A DNA stretch of 64,000 nt from Xenorhabdus mauleonii (GTDB lineage: Bacteria > Pseudomonadota > Gammaproteobacteria > Enterobacterales > Enterobacteriaceae), in NCBI RefSeq assembly GCF_900113945.1, contig NZ_FORG01000003.1:1-64000 (forward strand). Reading direction: 5' to 3'. The notes below the pieces were generated by a model that had not been told where the DNA came from, did not search any database, and was given only the letters and a program-made list of their open reading frames with translations. The first letter of the stretch is position 1. The number at the start of each line of letters is the position of its first letter. A program made the position numbers and the translations under genes. Shown piece after piece: positions 18,167 to 27,875 of the stretch.

Positions 18167-19328
18167 AGGCCACGATCTCGACAACCGGGGAAACACAGGA
18201 AAGCTGCTCCATTAATGCAGGATCAACAGACATGCCCGGGGTTTCAAGGCAGAGCAGTATGCGGTCAAATTTCTGATGCGCAACATTGTAGAGAAAATTC
18301 GGTATACCCAGCCCGTAATTATCGGTAAATGCCATCACTGACTGGATAGCATGACCACACGAGATGGGGGAGCGGGTTGTTGAACCGAACATCACTGATG
18401 CCCCTTCACGTTCGAGTCGTTCCGCGAGCAAAAACGGCTGCCAGACAAACTCGCTGGAGCCGAGTACCAACACCTTTTCACCCGCTTTGGCCTGGATCTC
18501 GGTGCCGATATCACATTGGATTTCATCCAACCCCAAGCGACCCCAATTCTGGCGGCCAATGATATTCACCTCTCCGCGTGCAGTGACATTGACATCAGGC
18601 ATCACCGGAGCAAGGGAAGAAATATCAGCTTCCCACCGCCAGTTTCCTTCAACCAAGGAAACCGCCGAAACCGGTAACGGGCTGCGTTTCACAACTGAGT
18701 CGCCACTCCAATCGGTTAATGTAACTGTGACGATCTTTTCAATATACTTAAGCCCTGAATTGCGCAACGCTTCCAGCAGATTGAGGAAAGTATTTCCGGT
18801 AGTGGCTTCATCATCGATCAACACCAGAGTGCGGGCTTCCATTACGCGTTGGCGCAACGGCTCTTCTGCCGGCCAGTAAATGAGATGATCTGTTGCATGA
18901 CTGTGGTTTTCCTTAAATTCACACAATAAATCACCGTCAACGGGATGACGGGTGGACGTCAAAAATACCGGGGCATCCACTTTGTCTTTTGTTTCCTGAA
19001 ATACGCCAGCCGCCAGCCCGACCGCCGTTTCTGCCATGCCGATGTACAAAACAGGGCCAGAAAGATTTGTCGGGAAGCGCTCGGATAGTTGCTGATAAAC
19101 CGCACGCATGGTCGCTGGGCTGACAGGAATATGCCTGCCCAGCACTTTACTGACAAACAAAAACGCTCTTTTGGGATTGCGTCGCTCAGCCACATCAAAC
19201 AGCGTTTCCAAAGATGCATTGCCGCGGGATGCCGTTACCGTCAGAGTTCCGCAGCTCAATTTTTTTTGATAAACCATGCTTTGATAAGCCTGCTTTAGAG
19301 AAACATCGGTATCATTCAATGCTGTCAT
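18159..19328 (-). CDS. PRTase_2-TRSP domain protein of the ter operon
   Basis: A 389-residue first gene of the operon. The N-terminal two thirds is a phosphoribosyltransferase with a PRPP loop IDDEATTGNT (171-180) and conserved RAFLFVSKVLGRHIPV. The C-terminal third (about 290-389) corresponds to the TRSP domain, predicted to bind nucleotides or RNA. Together with the other three genes it matches the ter-linked pathway for a nucleoside-like product. Transcribed leftward from the region shared with terZ, so it should be co-regulated through the dyads there. The ATP-grasp gene often found in such loci is not seen. Confidence 0.85.
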   Translation of the reverse strand: MTALNDTDVSLKQAYQSMVYQKKLSCGTLTVTASRGNASLETLFDVAERRNPKRAFLFVSKVLGRHIPVSPATMRAVYQQLSERFPTNLSGPVLYIGMAETAVGLAAGVFQETKDKVDAPVFLTSTRHPVDGDLLCEFKENHSHATDHLIYWPAEEPLRQRVMEARTLVLIDDEATTGNTFLNLLEALRNSGLKYIEKIVTVTLTDWSGDSVVKRSPLPVSAVSLVEGNWRWEADISSLAPVMPDVNVTARGEVNIIGRQNWGRLGLDEIQCDIGTEIQAKAGEKVLVLGSSEFVWQPFLLAERLEREGASVMFGSTTRSPISCGHAIQSVMAFTDNYGLGIPNFLYNVAHQKFDRILLCLETPGMSVDPALMEQLSCVSPVVEIVAYG

Positions 19329-19751
19329 GATGAAGCCTTTGAGGAAAATTTAAGTTGATTTGGCATACCTGATAAAACCAGTGACCATTTTTCCATAAAA
19401 CAAATTTAGCTATCCAAGCAGAAACAATTGTTAAATTGCCAAGAATCAACTTGGTGATATTTAACATTTATCATCAAATTGGTGGATTACTCATCGCAGT
19501 CTAGAGTTGATAATAAGTTCATGTCAATCATATTATGATTTTTTAGTGCAAAATTTGTTTGACTTTTACCACCAGAAAAGAAATTATAAAAAATGAAGCC
19601 AGATTTTTTCCTATTCAATCAGTTACTGTAAATACATGCTGTTTATGGGAATCATAATATGACAAATCAAGGCTATCTATTTGTCATATTATGATTTTTT
19701 AATATGTGAAATTACCGTGATTCACCGACAAACAGAATAGAGGTGTCATTA
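19329..19751. promoter_or_regulatory. Divergent ter promoter region with three candidate TerW operators
   Basis: This 420-bp gap separates the divergent ter operons. It contains three copies of an 11-bp dyad TCATAWTATGA: 19528-19538, 19652-19662 (inverted) and 19684-19694. The last two are the inner parts of a perfect 17-bp inverted repeat, ATCATAATATGACAAAT (19651-19667) and ATTTGTCATATTATGAT (19679-19695). The centre-to-centre spacing of these two is 32 bp, about three helical turns, suiting dimers on one face of DNA. The third copy ends about 57 bp before the terZ start. Two copies also share a TTTTTTA extension. TerW as ligand is an inference. Confidence 0.7.
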
Positions 19752-20339
19752 ATGGTTTCGTTGAGTAAAAATCAGTCAGTTTCGCTTGCCAAACAGAGCG
19801 CTTCGCTGGCTAAAGTAGATTTCGGTCTGGGATGGGATCCCGTGACCAAAAAGAAAGGTTTTCTTGCCAGTTTATTCGGCGGTGGCAATGATGAGATTGA
19901 TTTGGATGCAAGCTGCATTCTGCTCGATAAATCAGGTAATGCCATCGATATAATATGGTTTGGTCAATTACAGTCAAAATGTGGCGCCGTACAGCACACC
20001 GGCGATAACCTGACGGGTGAAGGCGATGGAGATGATGAAGTTATCCGCGTTAATTTGCTCAAACTGCCTGTCCATGTCGAATATCTGGCTTTCACCGTTA
20101 ATAGTTTCCGCGGGCAAACCTTCAATGATGTTGAAAATGCTTTCTGCCGTGTCGTCGATCAAAGCGGTGAAGAGCTGGCGCGCTATCAACTGAATGAACA
20201 AGGTGCCCACACTGGCATCATCATCTCTTCCCTGCGCCGTAATGCAGGCCAGTGGGACTTCACGGCACATGGCGCTCCTTGCCTTGGCCGTACGATTGAA
20301 TCAATGCTTCCGCAGATAGTTGAAACGGTGGTGCGCTGA
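19752..20339 (+). CDS. terZ: TerZ, TerD-family stress protein
   Basis: A 195-residue TerD-superfamily protein beginning MVSLSKNQSVSLAKQSASL and VDFGLGWDPV, typical of TerZ. The Ca-binding loops are seen as DEIDLDASCILLD and [13 protein letters not shown]. TerD-type proteins act in the cytosol on the inner face of the membrane, probably with TerC, in resistance to tellurite, phage and colicins. The ATG at 19752 follows AGAGGTG at good spacing; an upstream GTG at 19743 would add three residues and is less likely. Its stop overlaps the terA start by one base. First gene of terZABCD. Confidence 0.93.
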   Translation: MVSLSKNQSVSLAKQSASLAKVDFGLGWDPVTKKKGFLASLFGGGNDEIDLDASCILLDKSGNAIDIIWFGQLQSKCGAVQHTGDNLTGEGDGDDEVIRVNLLKLPVHVEYLAFTVNSFRGQTFNDVENAFCRVVDQSGEELARYQLNEQGAHTGIIISSLRRNAGQWDFTAHGAPCLGRTIESMLPQIVETVVR

Positions 20340-21502
20340 TGAATCTGACACCCGGAGGAAATGCGCCTGTTTCCAACCAGACACTCACCGTGCGGGTTTT
20401 ATCAGGCTCTGCTGTTGATGTCTCGGCTTTCCGCCTGTATGCAGATGGGAAAGTTAAGGGTGATCCCGACATGGTGTTCTACGGTCAACCCGTCAATGAT
20501 GACAACACGATTCGTCTGGCTGGCGGCAATATCAATACCTCGTTTTTCGTCAACTTGCCCGCATTGAGCCAAGATGTGCAGAAAGTGGCATTCACCGCAA
20601 CCTGTGATGGCAACCAGACTATCTCCAGCCTGCGTAGCCTTTCCATTCGGGTTGAGCTGAACAGTAATGTCATTTTGCAAGGCAATGTTGAAATTCAGGG
20701 GCGTTCAGAAGCGGCCTTAATCCTCGGTGAACTGTATCGCCGCAATGGAGAATGGAAATTCCGCTTTATTGCACAGGGCTTCAACGGTGGCCTTAAGCCT
20801 CTGGCAGAGCATTTTGGCATGGACATCCTTGATGATGCGCCAGCCCCCGGTTCAACACCCGCACCAGAACCGGCACCCAGCAGCATTAATTTGAGTAAGG
20901 TTTCTCTGACTAAAGAAAAGCCTATCATCAGCTTGAGTAAACGCGATAACTTCGGTGAAATCCGCGTTAATTTGAACTGGAATCAAACCTCTTCCGCCTC
21001 CAAGGGCTTATTTCAGAACGTGTTTGGTTCAAGCGCCAATAAAGGCGTGGATCTGGATCTCGGGGCATTTGTTCGTCTGCAAGATGGCAGCCGCGACGTC
21101 ATACAGGCGTTGGGGAATAGCTTCGGCGATTACCGCTACGAGCCTTACGTAAAGTTGCAGGGTGACGATCGCACCGGCAGTGTCAGTGACGGTGAATGGC
21201 TCCACATCAATGGCCTTGAGTGGAAAAATATCCGTGAAGTTTTGATTTTCGCCTTTATCTACGAAGGGGTACCTAGCTGGGACAAAACCGATGCTATCGT
21301 CACCCTCCATGTCCCTGAACAACCTCCGATTGAAACACGTCTGACAGAAGGCCAGAACAATCGTGGAATGTGTGCTGTTGCCCGTCTTATCAACGAAAAT
21401 GGCACCATCAAAGTGGAACGCATCAATCAATACTTCAAGGGGCATAAAGATATGGATGAAGCGTTTGGCTGGGGCTTTAGCTGGACATCCGCCAGTAAAT
21501 AA
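20339..21502 (+). CDS. terA: TerA, TerD-family stress protein
   Basis: A 387-residue protein with two TerD-like modules joined by a Pro/Ala-rich linker at about 167-182 (APAPGSTPAPEPAP). The first module ends in GELYRRNGEWKFRFIAQGFNGGL, the second carries NLSKVSLTKEKPIISLSK and VDLDLGAFVRLQDG. Size and layout match TerA of other ter loci. The start overlaps the terZ stop, so the two are coupled. Expected in a cytosolic or membrane-associated complex with the other Ter proteins. Intact. Confidence 0.92.
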   Translation: MNLTPGGNAPVSNQTLTVRVLSGSAVDVSAFRLYADGKVKGDPDMVFYGQPVNDDNTIRLAGGNINTSFFVNLPALSQDVQKVAFTATCDGNQTISSLRSLSIRVELNSNVILQGNVEIQGRSEAALILGELYRRNGEWKFRFIAQGFNGGLKPLAEHFGMDILDDAPAPGSTPAPEPAPSSINLSKVSLTKEKPIISLSKRDNFGEIRVNLNWNQTSSASKGLFQNVFGSSANKGVDLDLGAFVRLQDGSRDVIQALGNSFGDYRYEPYVKLQGDDRTGSVSDGEWLHINGLEWKNIREVLIFAFIYEGVPSWDKTDAIVTLHVPEQPPIETRLTEGQNNRGMCAVARLINENGTIKVERINQYFKGHKDMDEAFGWGFSWTSASK

Positions 21503-21581
21503 TCCCTGTTTTGGCACAGGGTTTACGCGTTCACGTTTTACGCAATCAGTTTTTGCATCACAAATTTAAACGGAGGGGCTT

Positions 21582-22037
21582 ATGTCCTTTTTAAACAAAA
21601 TCAAATCAGCGCTCAATGCAGGGCGTGAAGAACTAAGCAACCAAGTGGGCCGTTTCAAAAACAGAAAGTTCATGGAAGGAACGGTTGCAGTATGCGCACA
21701 TGTAGCAATGGCAAGCGATGGTGTCAGCTCAGATGAAAAACAAAAAATGATCGGGTTCATCAAAAGCTCCCCTGAATTGAAAGTATTCGATACCACCGAA
21801 ATAATCGAATTTTTCAACAAACTGGTGAGCAGCTACGAATTTGATGCTGACATTGGCAAAGGTGAAGCCATGAAATTCATCATGGCACTGAAACAGCAGC
21901 CAGAAGCGGCGCAGCTTGCTTTACGTGTAGGGATCGCAGTTGCCAAGAGTGATGGTGACTTTGATAACAACGAAAAGAATGCTGCCCGGGAAATTTGCAC
22001 AGCCCTTGGCTTTGCTCCGGCTGATTTCGAACTGTAA
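21582..22037 (+). CDS. terB: TerB, tellurite resistance protein
   Basis: A 151-residue all-helical TerB protein. It carries the two conserved acidic metal-binding segments MASDGVSSDEKQKM (about 44-57) and AKSDGDFDNNEKNAAREIC (about 125-143). TerB links the membrane protein TerC to the TerD-like proteins. It is 80 nt behind terA, with a CGGAGG ribosome site 8-9 nt before ATG. Normal length and unbroken. Confidence 0.94.
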   Translation: MSFLNKIKSALNAGREELSNQVGRFKNRKFMEGTVAVCAHVAMASDGVSSDEKQKMIGFIKSSPELKVFDTTEIIEFFNKLVSSYEFDADIGKGEAMKFIMALKQQPEAAQLALRVGIAVAKSDGDFDNNEKNAAREICTALGFAPADFEL

Positions 22038-22067
22038 TCGCAGATAATTATTTAAGAGGCTTACTTC

Positions 22068-23096
22068 ATGGTATCCACGCACATTGGTTTTCCGATGGAA
22101 ACCGTTGCTGTATTCATTATTCTGTCGGTTGGTGCGCTCTTTATCGACCTCTTTATGCATCGTCATGATAAGCCGATTTCGCTGCGCAGTGCCGCTCTCT
22201 GGTCTATTTTCTGGATCGCGATTGCCTTTGTTTTCGCCGGCTTCCTGTATGTACATCACGGCGCGGAAGCAGCCAGTCTGTTTGTAACAGGCTACGCACT
22301 GGAAAAAGTCCTTTCCGTCGATAACCTGTTTGTCATCATGGCAATCTTCTCCTGGTTCGCCGTTCCAGATCGCTATCGCCACCGGATCCTGTATTGGGGG
22401 ATCATCGGTGCAATCGTCTTCCGAGGTATTTTTGTTGCTATCGGGACAAGTTTGCTGGCACTGGGGCCGTGGGTTGAAATCGTGTTTGCCGTTATCGTTG
22501 GCTGGACAGCGGTCATGATGTTGAAAAGCGGTGATGACGATGATGAAATCGAAGACTATTCGCAACATATAGCATACCGGATGGTGAAGCGCTTCTTCCC
22601 AATCTGGCCGAAACTGCGCGGGCATGCTTTTATGCTCAATCAAAAAGAAGTGGATGCAGAACTGGCTAAACCGGAAAACGCGGATGTGAAAGTAGGTCGT
22701 GCAGGTAAAGCGGCTCTTTATGCCACACCATTGATGCTGTGTCTGGCCGTGATTGAACTGTCTGATGTGATGTTTGCCTTTGACTCTGTACCTGCGGTTA
22801 TTGCCGTCAGCCGGGAGCCTTTGATTGTATACAGCGCCATGATGTTCGCTATTTTGGGCCTGCGTACACTCTATTTCGTGCTCGAAGCGTTGAAAAAATA
22901 TCTGGTACATTTAGAAAAAGCAGTCATTGCCTTGCTGTTCTTTATTGCCATCAAACTGGGCCTCAACGCCTCTGAACACATATTCCACCACGGCTATTCG
23001 ATTTCGGCGACAACCAGCCTGCTTGTGGTGATTGGGGTACTGGCAGCGGGTATACTTGCCAGCTTGTTGTTCCCGCAAAAAGAAAACGCAAGCTAA
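22068..23096 (+). CDS. terC: TerC integral membrane protein
   Basis: A 342-residue membrane protein with about nine hydrophobic segments. The TerC signatures are present: [15 protein letters not shown] (about 84-98) and [22 protein letters not shown] in the second half, each with an acidic residue inside a membrane helix. A cytosolic charged loop [13 protein letters not shown] separates the halves. TerC is thought to move or sense metal ions and to anchor the Ter complex. It follows terB by 30 nt. Normal length. Confidence 0.94.
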   Translation: MVSTHIGFPMETVAVFIILSVGALFIDLFMHRHDKPISLRSAALWSIFWIAIAFVFAGFLYVHHGAEAASLFVTGYALEKVLSVDNLFVIMAIFSWFAVPDRYRHRILYWGIIGAIVFRGIFVAIGTSLLALGPWVEIVFAVIVGWTAVMMLKSGDDDDEIEDYSQHIAYRMVKRFFPIWPKLRGHAFMLNQKEVDAELAKPENADVKVGRAGKAALYATPLMLCLAVIELSDVMFAFDSVPAVIAVSREPLIVYSAMMFAILGLRTLYFVLEALKKYLVHLEKAVIALLFFIAIKLGLNASEHIFHHGYSISATTSLLVVIGVLAAGILASLLFPQKENAS

Positions 23097-23163
23097 ATCC
23101 GGTAAATTAAACCCATACCCAACAGACAACGGGTATCTAAACGTAATAAATGAGGAAATAACA

Positions 23164-23742
23164 ATGGGTGTATCTCTTTCTAAAGGCGGTAACGTTTCTC
23201 TGAGTAAAGAAGCGCCAACCATGAAAAATGTTCTGATCGGTCTCGGCTGGGATGCCCGCGCGACTGACGGACAGGATTTCGACCTTGACGCATCAGCTTT
23301 CCTGTTGGCAGCAAACGGCAAAGTGCGCGGTGACTCTGATTTTATTTTCTACAACAATCTGAAATCGGCTGACGGTTCCATCATGCACACTGGTGACAAC
23401 CGCACTGGTGAAGGAGATGGCGATGATGAATCACTGAAAATCAAACTGGATCAGATCCCGGCAGACATCGACAAAGTAGTTTTCGTGGTCACTATCCATG
23501 ACGCGCAAACCCGTCGCCAGAGCTTCGGCCAAGTTTCCGGTGCCTTCATCCGTCTGGTTAACGACGACACCCAAGTTGAAGTTGCTCGCTATGACCTGAC
23601 AGAAGATGCATCAACCGAAACGGCCATGCTGTTCGGCGAACTCTATCGTCACAACACCGAATGGAAATTCCGTGCCGTAGGCCAAGGCTACGCGGGTGGT
23701 CTGGCTTCTGTTTGTGCGCAATATGGAATTAACGCTGCGTAA
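23164..23742 (+). CDS. terD: TerD, calcium-binding stress protein
   Basis: A 192-residue TerD protein starting [18 protein letters not shown], with the Ca-binding segments [12 protein letters not shown] and [13 protein letters not shown]. The ATG at 23164 follows GAGGAAATAAC; a longer upstream frame reads back into terC and is not used. It is the last gene of the operon here: the usual terE and terF do not follow, and a double hairpin lies 35 nt downstream. The locus is thus terZABCD only. Confidence 0.93.
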   Translation: MGVSLSKGGNVSLSKEAPTMKNVLIGLGWDARATDGQDFDLDASAFLLAANGKVRGDSDFIFYNNLKSADGSIMHTGDNRTGEGDGDDESLKIKLDQIPADIDKVVFVVTIHDAQTRRQSFGQVSGAFIRLVNDDTQVEVARYDLTEDASTETAMLFGELYRHNTEWKFRAVGQGYAGGLASVCAQYGINAA

Positions 23743-23777
23743 TTCTGGCGTTGTTCAATATAGTCGTTCAATATAAA

Positions 23778-23861
23778 AATTTCGGTGTGAAAATTTAACA
23801 AGTTAATATTGCACACCGAAATTAAAAGCCCTGTCTAGAAAAATAAACAGGGCTTTTTTTT
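23778..23861 (+). terminator. Double hairpin ending the ter operon
   Basis: A first stem AATTTCGGTGTG (23778-23789) / CACACCGAAATT (23812-23823) is followed directly by a second, AAAAGCCCTGT (23824-23834) / ACAGGGCTTTT (23847-23857) with a run of T. The second is a classic intrinsic terminator; the first could be an RNA-stability hairpin. Confidence 0.8.
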
Positions 23862-24206
23862 ATATAAAGGAATAAAGCGTAAGAAAAGTTCTCTCAATCA
23901 AATGAGATTTTTAATATGGCGTGGCCTGAATATTGGATTGGAGTAACATTGTCAAATATTTTTCAACATATTATTGAACGCCAATCATTTAGCTCATCAC
24001 CAAGCTCGAAAATTAATTTATTGTTACGGGAATGTTTTCTGGTATTTTTACAGGCATGTTTATTGATATAGTTGCTGGAATGATAACTCCATCATATTAA
24101 TATTATTTCATGGCCTCATTCAGAATACTAATTCTGATATCAAAATGATAAAACCCAGGTTACATTAGCGTTAAATAAAATATGATATTTGTTTTATCTT
24201 TATTGT
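23862..24206. other. Non-coding stretch after the ter operon
   Basis: About 345 bp without a supported gene. A 22-codon frame at 24032 reads as a glycine-spaced hydrophobic peptide (MFSGIFTGMFIDIVAGMITPSY) preceded by a stop; too short to call. No inverted repeats matching a recombinase target were found. Confidence 0.35.
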
Positions 24207-24818
24207 TTAATCTATTCTGGTTAGCAAATTGGCTTGAGATGCAATTCCTTTTCGCTTCCCTCTTCCTCGCCAAATACCATCAAAACGCCCTGCATTGCTC
24301 GCAGTATATCTGACGGTATGACGAATATTACGGTGCCCCAAATAGTCTTGAATCAATCGCGTATCAACACCATTATCCGCTAACGCATAACCACAAGAAT
24401 GGCGTAACATATGTGGGTTAGCAGAAACCGCAATTTCGGCTTTAATGCTTGTATTTCGAATAATTTTATAGAATTGCTGACGTGACAAAGGCTCCCCGGT
24501 GCGAGAAATAAACAACCATTCACTTTTACCAAATTTTTCAAATTTCTTACGTACAGATAACCACTTACGCAAAATCTGAATTTCCCGTGAAACCATGGGA
24601 TGAATAGTGGAAAATCCATTTTTTAAACGGTTGACGCTCAAGCTGCGGTCACGCAAATCAACATCAGACATACGTAGCCCCAGCAATTCAGAAACGCGAA
24701 AGCCATGGAGAAATCCCATAAAAAGCATACAAATATTACGCTCTGAATTAGCCCCTTTTCCTAATTCAGCTAATAGCTGTTCAATTTCAGATTGAGTTAA
24801 ATATTTACGTTTTAACAT
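24207..24818 (-). CDS. FimB/MrpI-like tyrosine recombinase
   Basis: A 203-residue compact tyrosine recombinase. The catalytic set is complete: Arg41 (GFRVSELLGLR), Lys66, His136-x-x-Arg139 (HMLRHSCG), His162 (YLGHRN) and Tyr171 (VRYTA). The short length, without a core-binding domain, is typical of FimB, FimE and MrpI, which flip promoter segments of fimbrial operons. No fimbrial genes are nearby, and I could not find a matching inverted-repeat pair in the gaps on either side. It may act elsewhere or on a decayed switch. Intact, with A/T-rich flanks suggesting horizontal origin. Confidence 0.88.
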   Translation of the reverse strand: MLKRKYLTQSEIEQLLAELGKGANSERNICMLFMGFLHGFRVSELLGLRMSDVDLRDRSLSVNRLKNGFSTIHPMVSREIQILRKWLSVRKKFEKFGKSEWLFISRTGEPLSRQQFYKIIRNTSIKAEIAVSANPHMLRHSCGYALADNGVDTRLIQDYLGHRNIRHTVRYTASNAGRFDGIWRGRGKRKGIASQANLLTRID

Positions 24819-25435
24819 AATGCGTTTCTCGCTACGGCCATTGTTTCACTGATCTTTAAAATAAAGCTATTCATAAATAAAAGAATCAAATAATTAATCA
24901 TAGGCTCAATAAATATATATTAATAGACCAATACAGTCCCAAAACTATCAATAGCCATTTAAAACATAATAGAAAGCCATTAACTTACCTTTTATTTATT
25001 CAGAAATTGTATTGATTTTTCCTTTTTAAAAAATAAATGGACAAAAGAAAATTTAATATAAACTTCAACTATCATTTGCACTTAAATCATTTTATTTAAT
25101 TATTAATACAACCATCTTCATGACGAATAATGCAACAGATAAATTAATCAAGCAATATTTTTTTAATCATTCAGAGCAAATGAAAGATAACATTTCAATT
25201 TATTACCCTAATTTACTCTAAATTTGTAAAATAAAGTTCTTTAAAATAAAGAAATTAATCGCTGTTAAACAGTCAATCTATTCAACACGGCAGCATAGAA
25301 TTTTCATATTATTTAATCACTGCATTTATTAAATAATATAAATTAAAATCACCAAACCATATATTTTATATATATGACTTTATGTTCCTGTGATATTTAA
25401 TTCCGCTATATGTTGTTAGCATTAATTATGCTATA
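24819..25435. other. A/T-rich non-coding stretch
   Basis: About 620 bp of very A/T-rich sequence between the recombinase and the repeat element. No gene, no clear hairpin and no tRNA seen. Confidence 0.4.
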
Positions 25436-25590
25436 CACAATGGATTTCAAGTTGCATCGCGGCGGTAAGTGAGAGCATCCTCGGGAGCATAGATAACCGT
25501 ATGTTTATAAAAACGGTGGACAGGGTGAACAAGCGCTGCCAACAAAGAGGCAGCTTGAAAGACGAAGTGTATATTTATAAAAATAATAAG
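25436..25590. repeat. Dispersed intergenic repeat, copy 1
   Basis: Begins CACAATGGATTTCAAGTTGC and ends GGCAGCTTGAAAGACGAAGTG followed by TATAT. It shares the block TCCTC..GAGCATAG.TAACCGTATGTT.ATAAAAAC with the copy at 50.2 kb, and end modules with those at 28.4, 53.0 and 62.6 kb. No coding capacity. Lies just after tnaA, on its downstream side. Confidence 0.65.
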
Positions 25591-25618
25591 CATGGAACAA
25601 AGATGACCACTTTTATTA

Positions 25619-27025
25619 TCACACCTCTCCAATCGGTTTTAACTTCGCCGTAAAATGGCGTAACACGGGAGGTTCGTGAGTAAACGTTAACCCCTTAATA
25701 TCAGCCACGCGTTGTTTTAACGAAATAAATGCATCAACAACATAATCCATATGGTCGTTAGTATAAACACGACGGGGGATTGTTAACCGCATCAATTCCA
25801 TCGGCGACTTTTTCTGTTCACCGGTTTCTGGGTCACGCCCCAATAGCAAAGAACCAATTTCCACACTCCGGATACCTGCTTCCAGATATAATTCATTGTT
25901 CAGCGCATGAGCGGGAAATTGATCGCTGGGAATATGGGGCAAAAACAATTTAGCATCAACAAAAACAGCGTGGCCACCGATCGGGTACTGAACGGGGATC
26001 CCCGCTTTTCTTAACTGCTCCCCTAAGTAAGTGACTTGATTAATGCGGTAAGACAGAAAGTCCTCATCCATTCCTTCTTCAAGGCCTATCGCCATTGCTT
26101 CCATATCACGTCCGGCAAGTCCTCCATAAGTTACAAACCCTTCCATCGGAATACAACGAATACGCACTTCATTAAATAGATCTTCATCATCACGGAAACA
26201 GCAAAGACCGCCGATATTCACCATAGGATCTTTTTTCGCTGACATCGTCAGCATATCGCCATATTGATACATCTCTTTAACAATCTCTTTAATGGATTTA
26301 TTTTCGTAACCTTTTTCCCTTTGCTTAATAAACCAAGCATTTTCACAAAAGCGAGCGGAATCAATCACCACCGGAATATCATGTTGCTTTGCTATTTCAT
26401 AGACTGATTTCATGTTGGCAAGGGAAACTGGCTGTCCTCCCGTGCTATTGCAAGTCACTGTCGCAATAATGGCAACCACATTATCTGCGCCATATTTTTC
26501 AATGGCTTGTTTCAGTGCTTCAATATCAAAATTGCCTTTCCAGTCATAATAGCTGCTTGTATCAAAGGCTTTATCAGTGACGACATTAATAGCCTTGGCA
26601 CCATTTAACTCCACATGAGCCATTGTCGTATCAAAATGGAAATTGGAAATAAAGACAGGGGCATTCGCTCCCCCCCTCAATTTTTTGCGGGCGATCAGCG
26701 CGGGAAACAAAATCTGCTCTGCACCACGCCCTTGATGAGTGGGAATAGTATATTGGTAACCAATCAGTTCCTTAACTTTATCGACTAAATGATAATAGTT
26801 ACGAGAACCAGCATAAGACTCATCACCCATCATCATCCCTGCCCATTGGTGATTACTCATCGCCCCCGTTCCTGAGTCAGTCAATAGATCAATGTAAACC
26901 ATATCAGAAGGCAGCATAAATGGGTTATACCCTGCCATTTTCAAGGCAACTTCACGCTCAGCGCGATTTGTCATCCGGATGTTTTCTACCATTTTGATGC
27001 GAAAAGGTTCTGGAATGCGTTTCAT
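25619..27025 (-). CDS. tnaA: Tryptophanase
   Basis: A 468-residue PLP enzyme that splits L-tryptophan to indole, pyruvate and ammonia. It matches Escherichia coli TnaA (471 residues) from [14 protein letters not shown] onward. The PLP-binding segment is [13 protein letters not shown] (Lys264/265), with the phosphate-binding QGRGAEQ (98-104) and DSARFCENA (222-230). No tnaB permease adjoins it, and the usual TnaC signature (KWFNID...P) was not found upstream, so induction may differ. Indole is a signal in many Enterobacterales. Single gene followed by a dispersed repeat. Confidence 0.95.
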   Translation of the reverse strand: MKRIPEPFRIKMVENIRMTNRAEREVALKMAGYNPFMLPSDMVYIDLLTDSGTGAMSNHQWAGMMMGDESYAGSRNYYHLVDKVKELIGYQYTIPTHQGRGAEQILFPALIARKKLRGGANAPVFISNFHFDTTMAHVELNGAKAINVVTDKAFDTSSYYDWKGNFDIEALKQAIEKYGADNVVAIIATVTCNSTGGQPVSLANMKSVYEIAKQHDIPVVIDSARFCENAWFIKQREKGYENKSIKEIVKEMYQYGDMLTMSAKKDPMVNIGGLCCFRDDEDLFNEVRIRCIPMEGFVTYGGLAGRDMEAMAIGLEEGMDEDFLSYRINQVTYLGEQLRKAGIPVQYPIGGHAVFVDAKLFLPHIPSDQFPAHALNNELYLEAGIRSVEIGSLLLGRDPETGEQKKSPMELMRLTIPRRVYTNDHMDYVVDAFISLKQRVADIKGLTFTHEPPVLRHFTAKLKPIGEV

Positions 27026-27875
27026 TTAGATGTACCTATTTAAAAAGAAAACAGCAATTAATGTATTGAATCGTAAGTGAAGTTACCTGGTAATTAACCT
27101 AAGTAATGTAAAACTAATACTGACAAATAAAAAAATATGGTGAATTATTTTTATGGAGGTCAAGATAAAATGGCTAGGCAGGAGAAGGGATCAATATCCA
27201 ATAGGAAAACTTAAGGTTTTCATAAAAGAATTTTTTGTATAGAAGAAAACCAGCATTCATACTTTAGTCCATACAATATTCATTAATAATGGTCGTACTT
27301 ATATATTAGAACACTTATAAAATAGTACAATATTTCTGTCTGTTTGGATTTTATGCCCATGATAATAAACATGGGAAAATAATTTAATCCACATAAAATC
27401 AACGTATAATAAAACATACCTCATATAGAAGATAACAATTATAAATGATAACGGCATAATTATAATTGAGGGTTTTATAAAATTTAAAAACCCTATAATT
27501 ACGATGAAAAATAAAAACTATAAACATGAGTATTTATAAGGGCATTGATATTTATAGCATGGTTAATGGATATAGAATGATTGGTGGATATAGGAAGGTT
27601 ATAAATATAAGAGGCTTGATGAATATAGCGTGATTGGTAGATATGATTTTGACAAAACATTTTAGAATGGATAAATATCCAGTGATTTTTTGCGAGTCAC
27701 TTCGCAAAGAGTAACATTATCGATAGCATCTCAGGCAACTAAACGCTAGGGTAAGAGCCGATCATTAATCGATGAGTGCGATACAGATGAAAACACGTAT
27801 GAATTCGCGGTGCAGTGCGGGCGAAGTGCTGATAAAGTATCGCTGTATACCCAAATAATCACAAGGAACGTACAA
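27026..27875. other. Long non-coding region between tnaA and the SymE-like gene
   Basis: About 850 bp, very A/T rich. It holds the tnaA promoter side, a possible leader frame at 27174-27260, and an imperfect 27-bp direct repeat (27567-27593 and 27620-27646) sharing the cores GATATAG and TGATTGGT; shorter related bits continue around it. A GCGAGTCACTTCGC hairpin sits near 27695. No tRNA or recognisable ncRNA seen. Confidence 0.35.
27174..27260 (-). CDS. Possible short leader peptide upstream of tnaA
   Basis: A 28-codon frame reading MNAGFLLYKKFFYENL then KFSYWILIPSPA, ending about 150 nt before tnaA. Like TnaC it is short, has a single Trp in the second half and Pro near the end, but it lacks the KWFNID motif and the Asp needed in TnaC, and its ribosome site is weak. 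It may be chance; listed only because a tryptophan-responsive leader is expected here. Confidence 0.15.
   Translation of the reverse strand: MNAGFLLYKKFFYENLKFSYWILIPSPA

Noticed and set aside
21921-22910. 329-codon minus-strand frame over terB/terC
   Set aside because: Mirror frame of strongly conserved terC; His/Gln-rich composition without any family.
24032-24100. Glycine-spaced 22-residue hydrophobic peptide
   Set aside because: Too short, no ribosome site; likely chance in A/T-rich DNA.
24819-25435. Invertible promoter element for the FimB-like recombinase
   Set aside because: No matching inverted repeats could be found in the flanking gaps.
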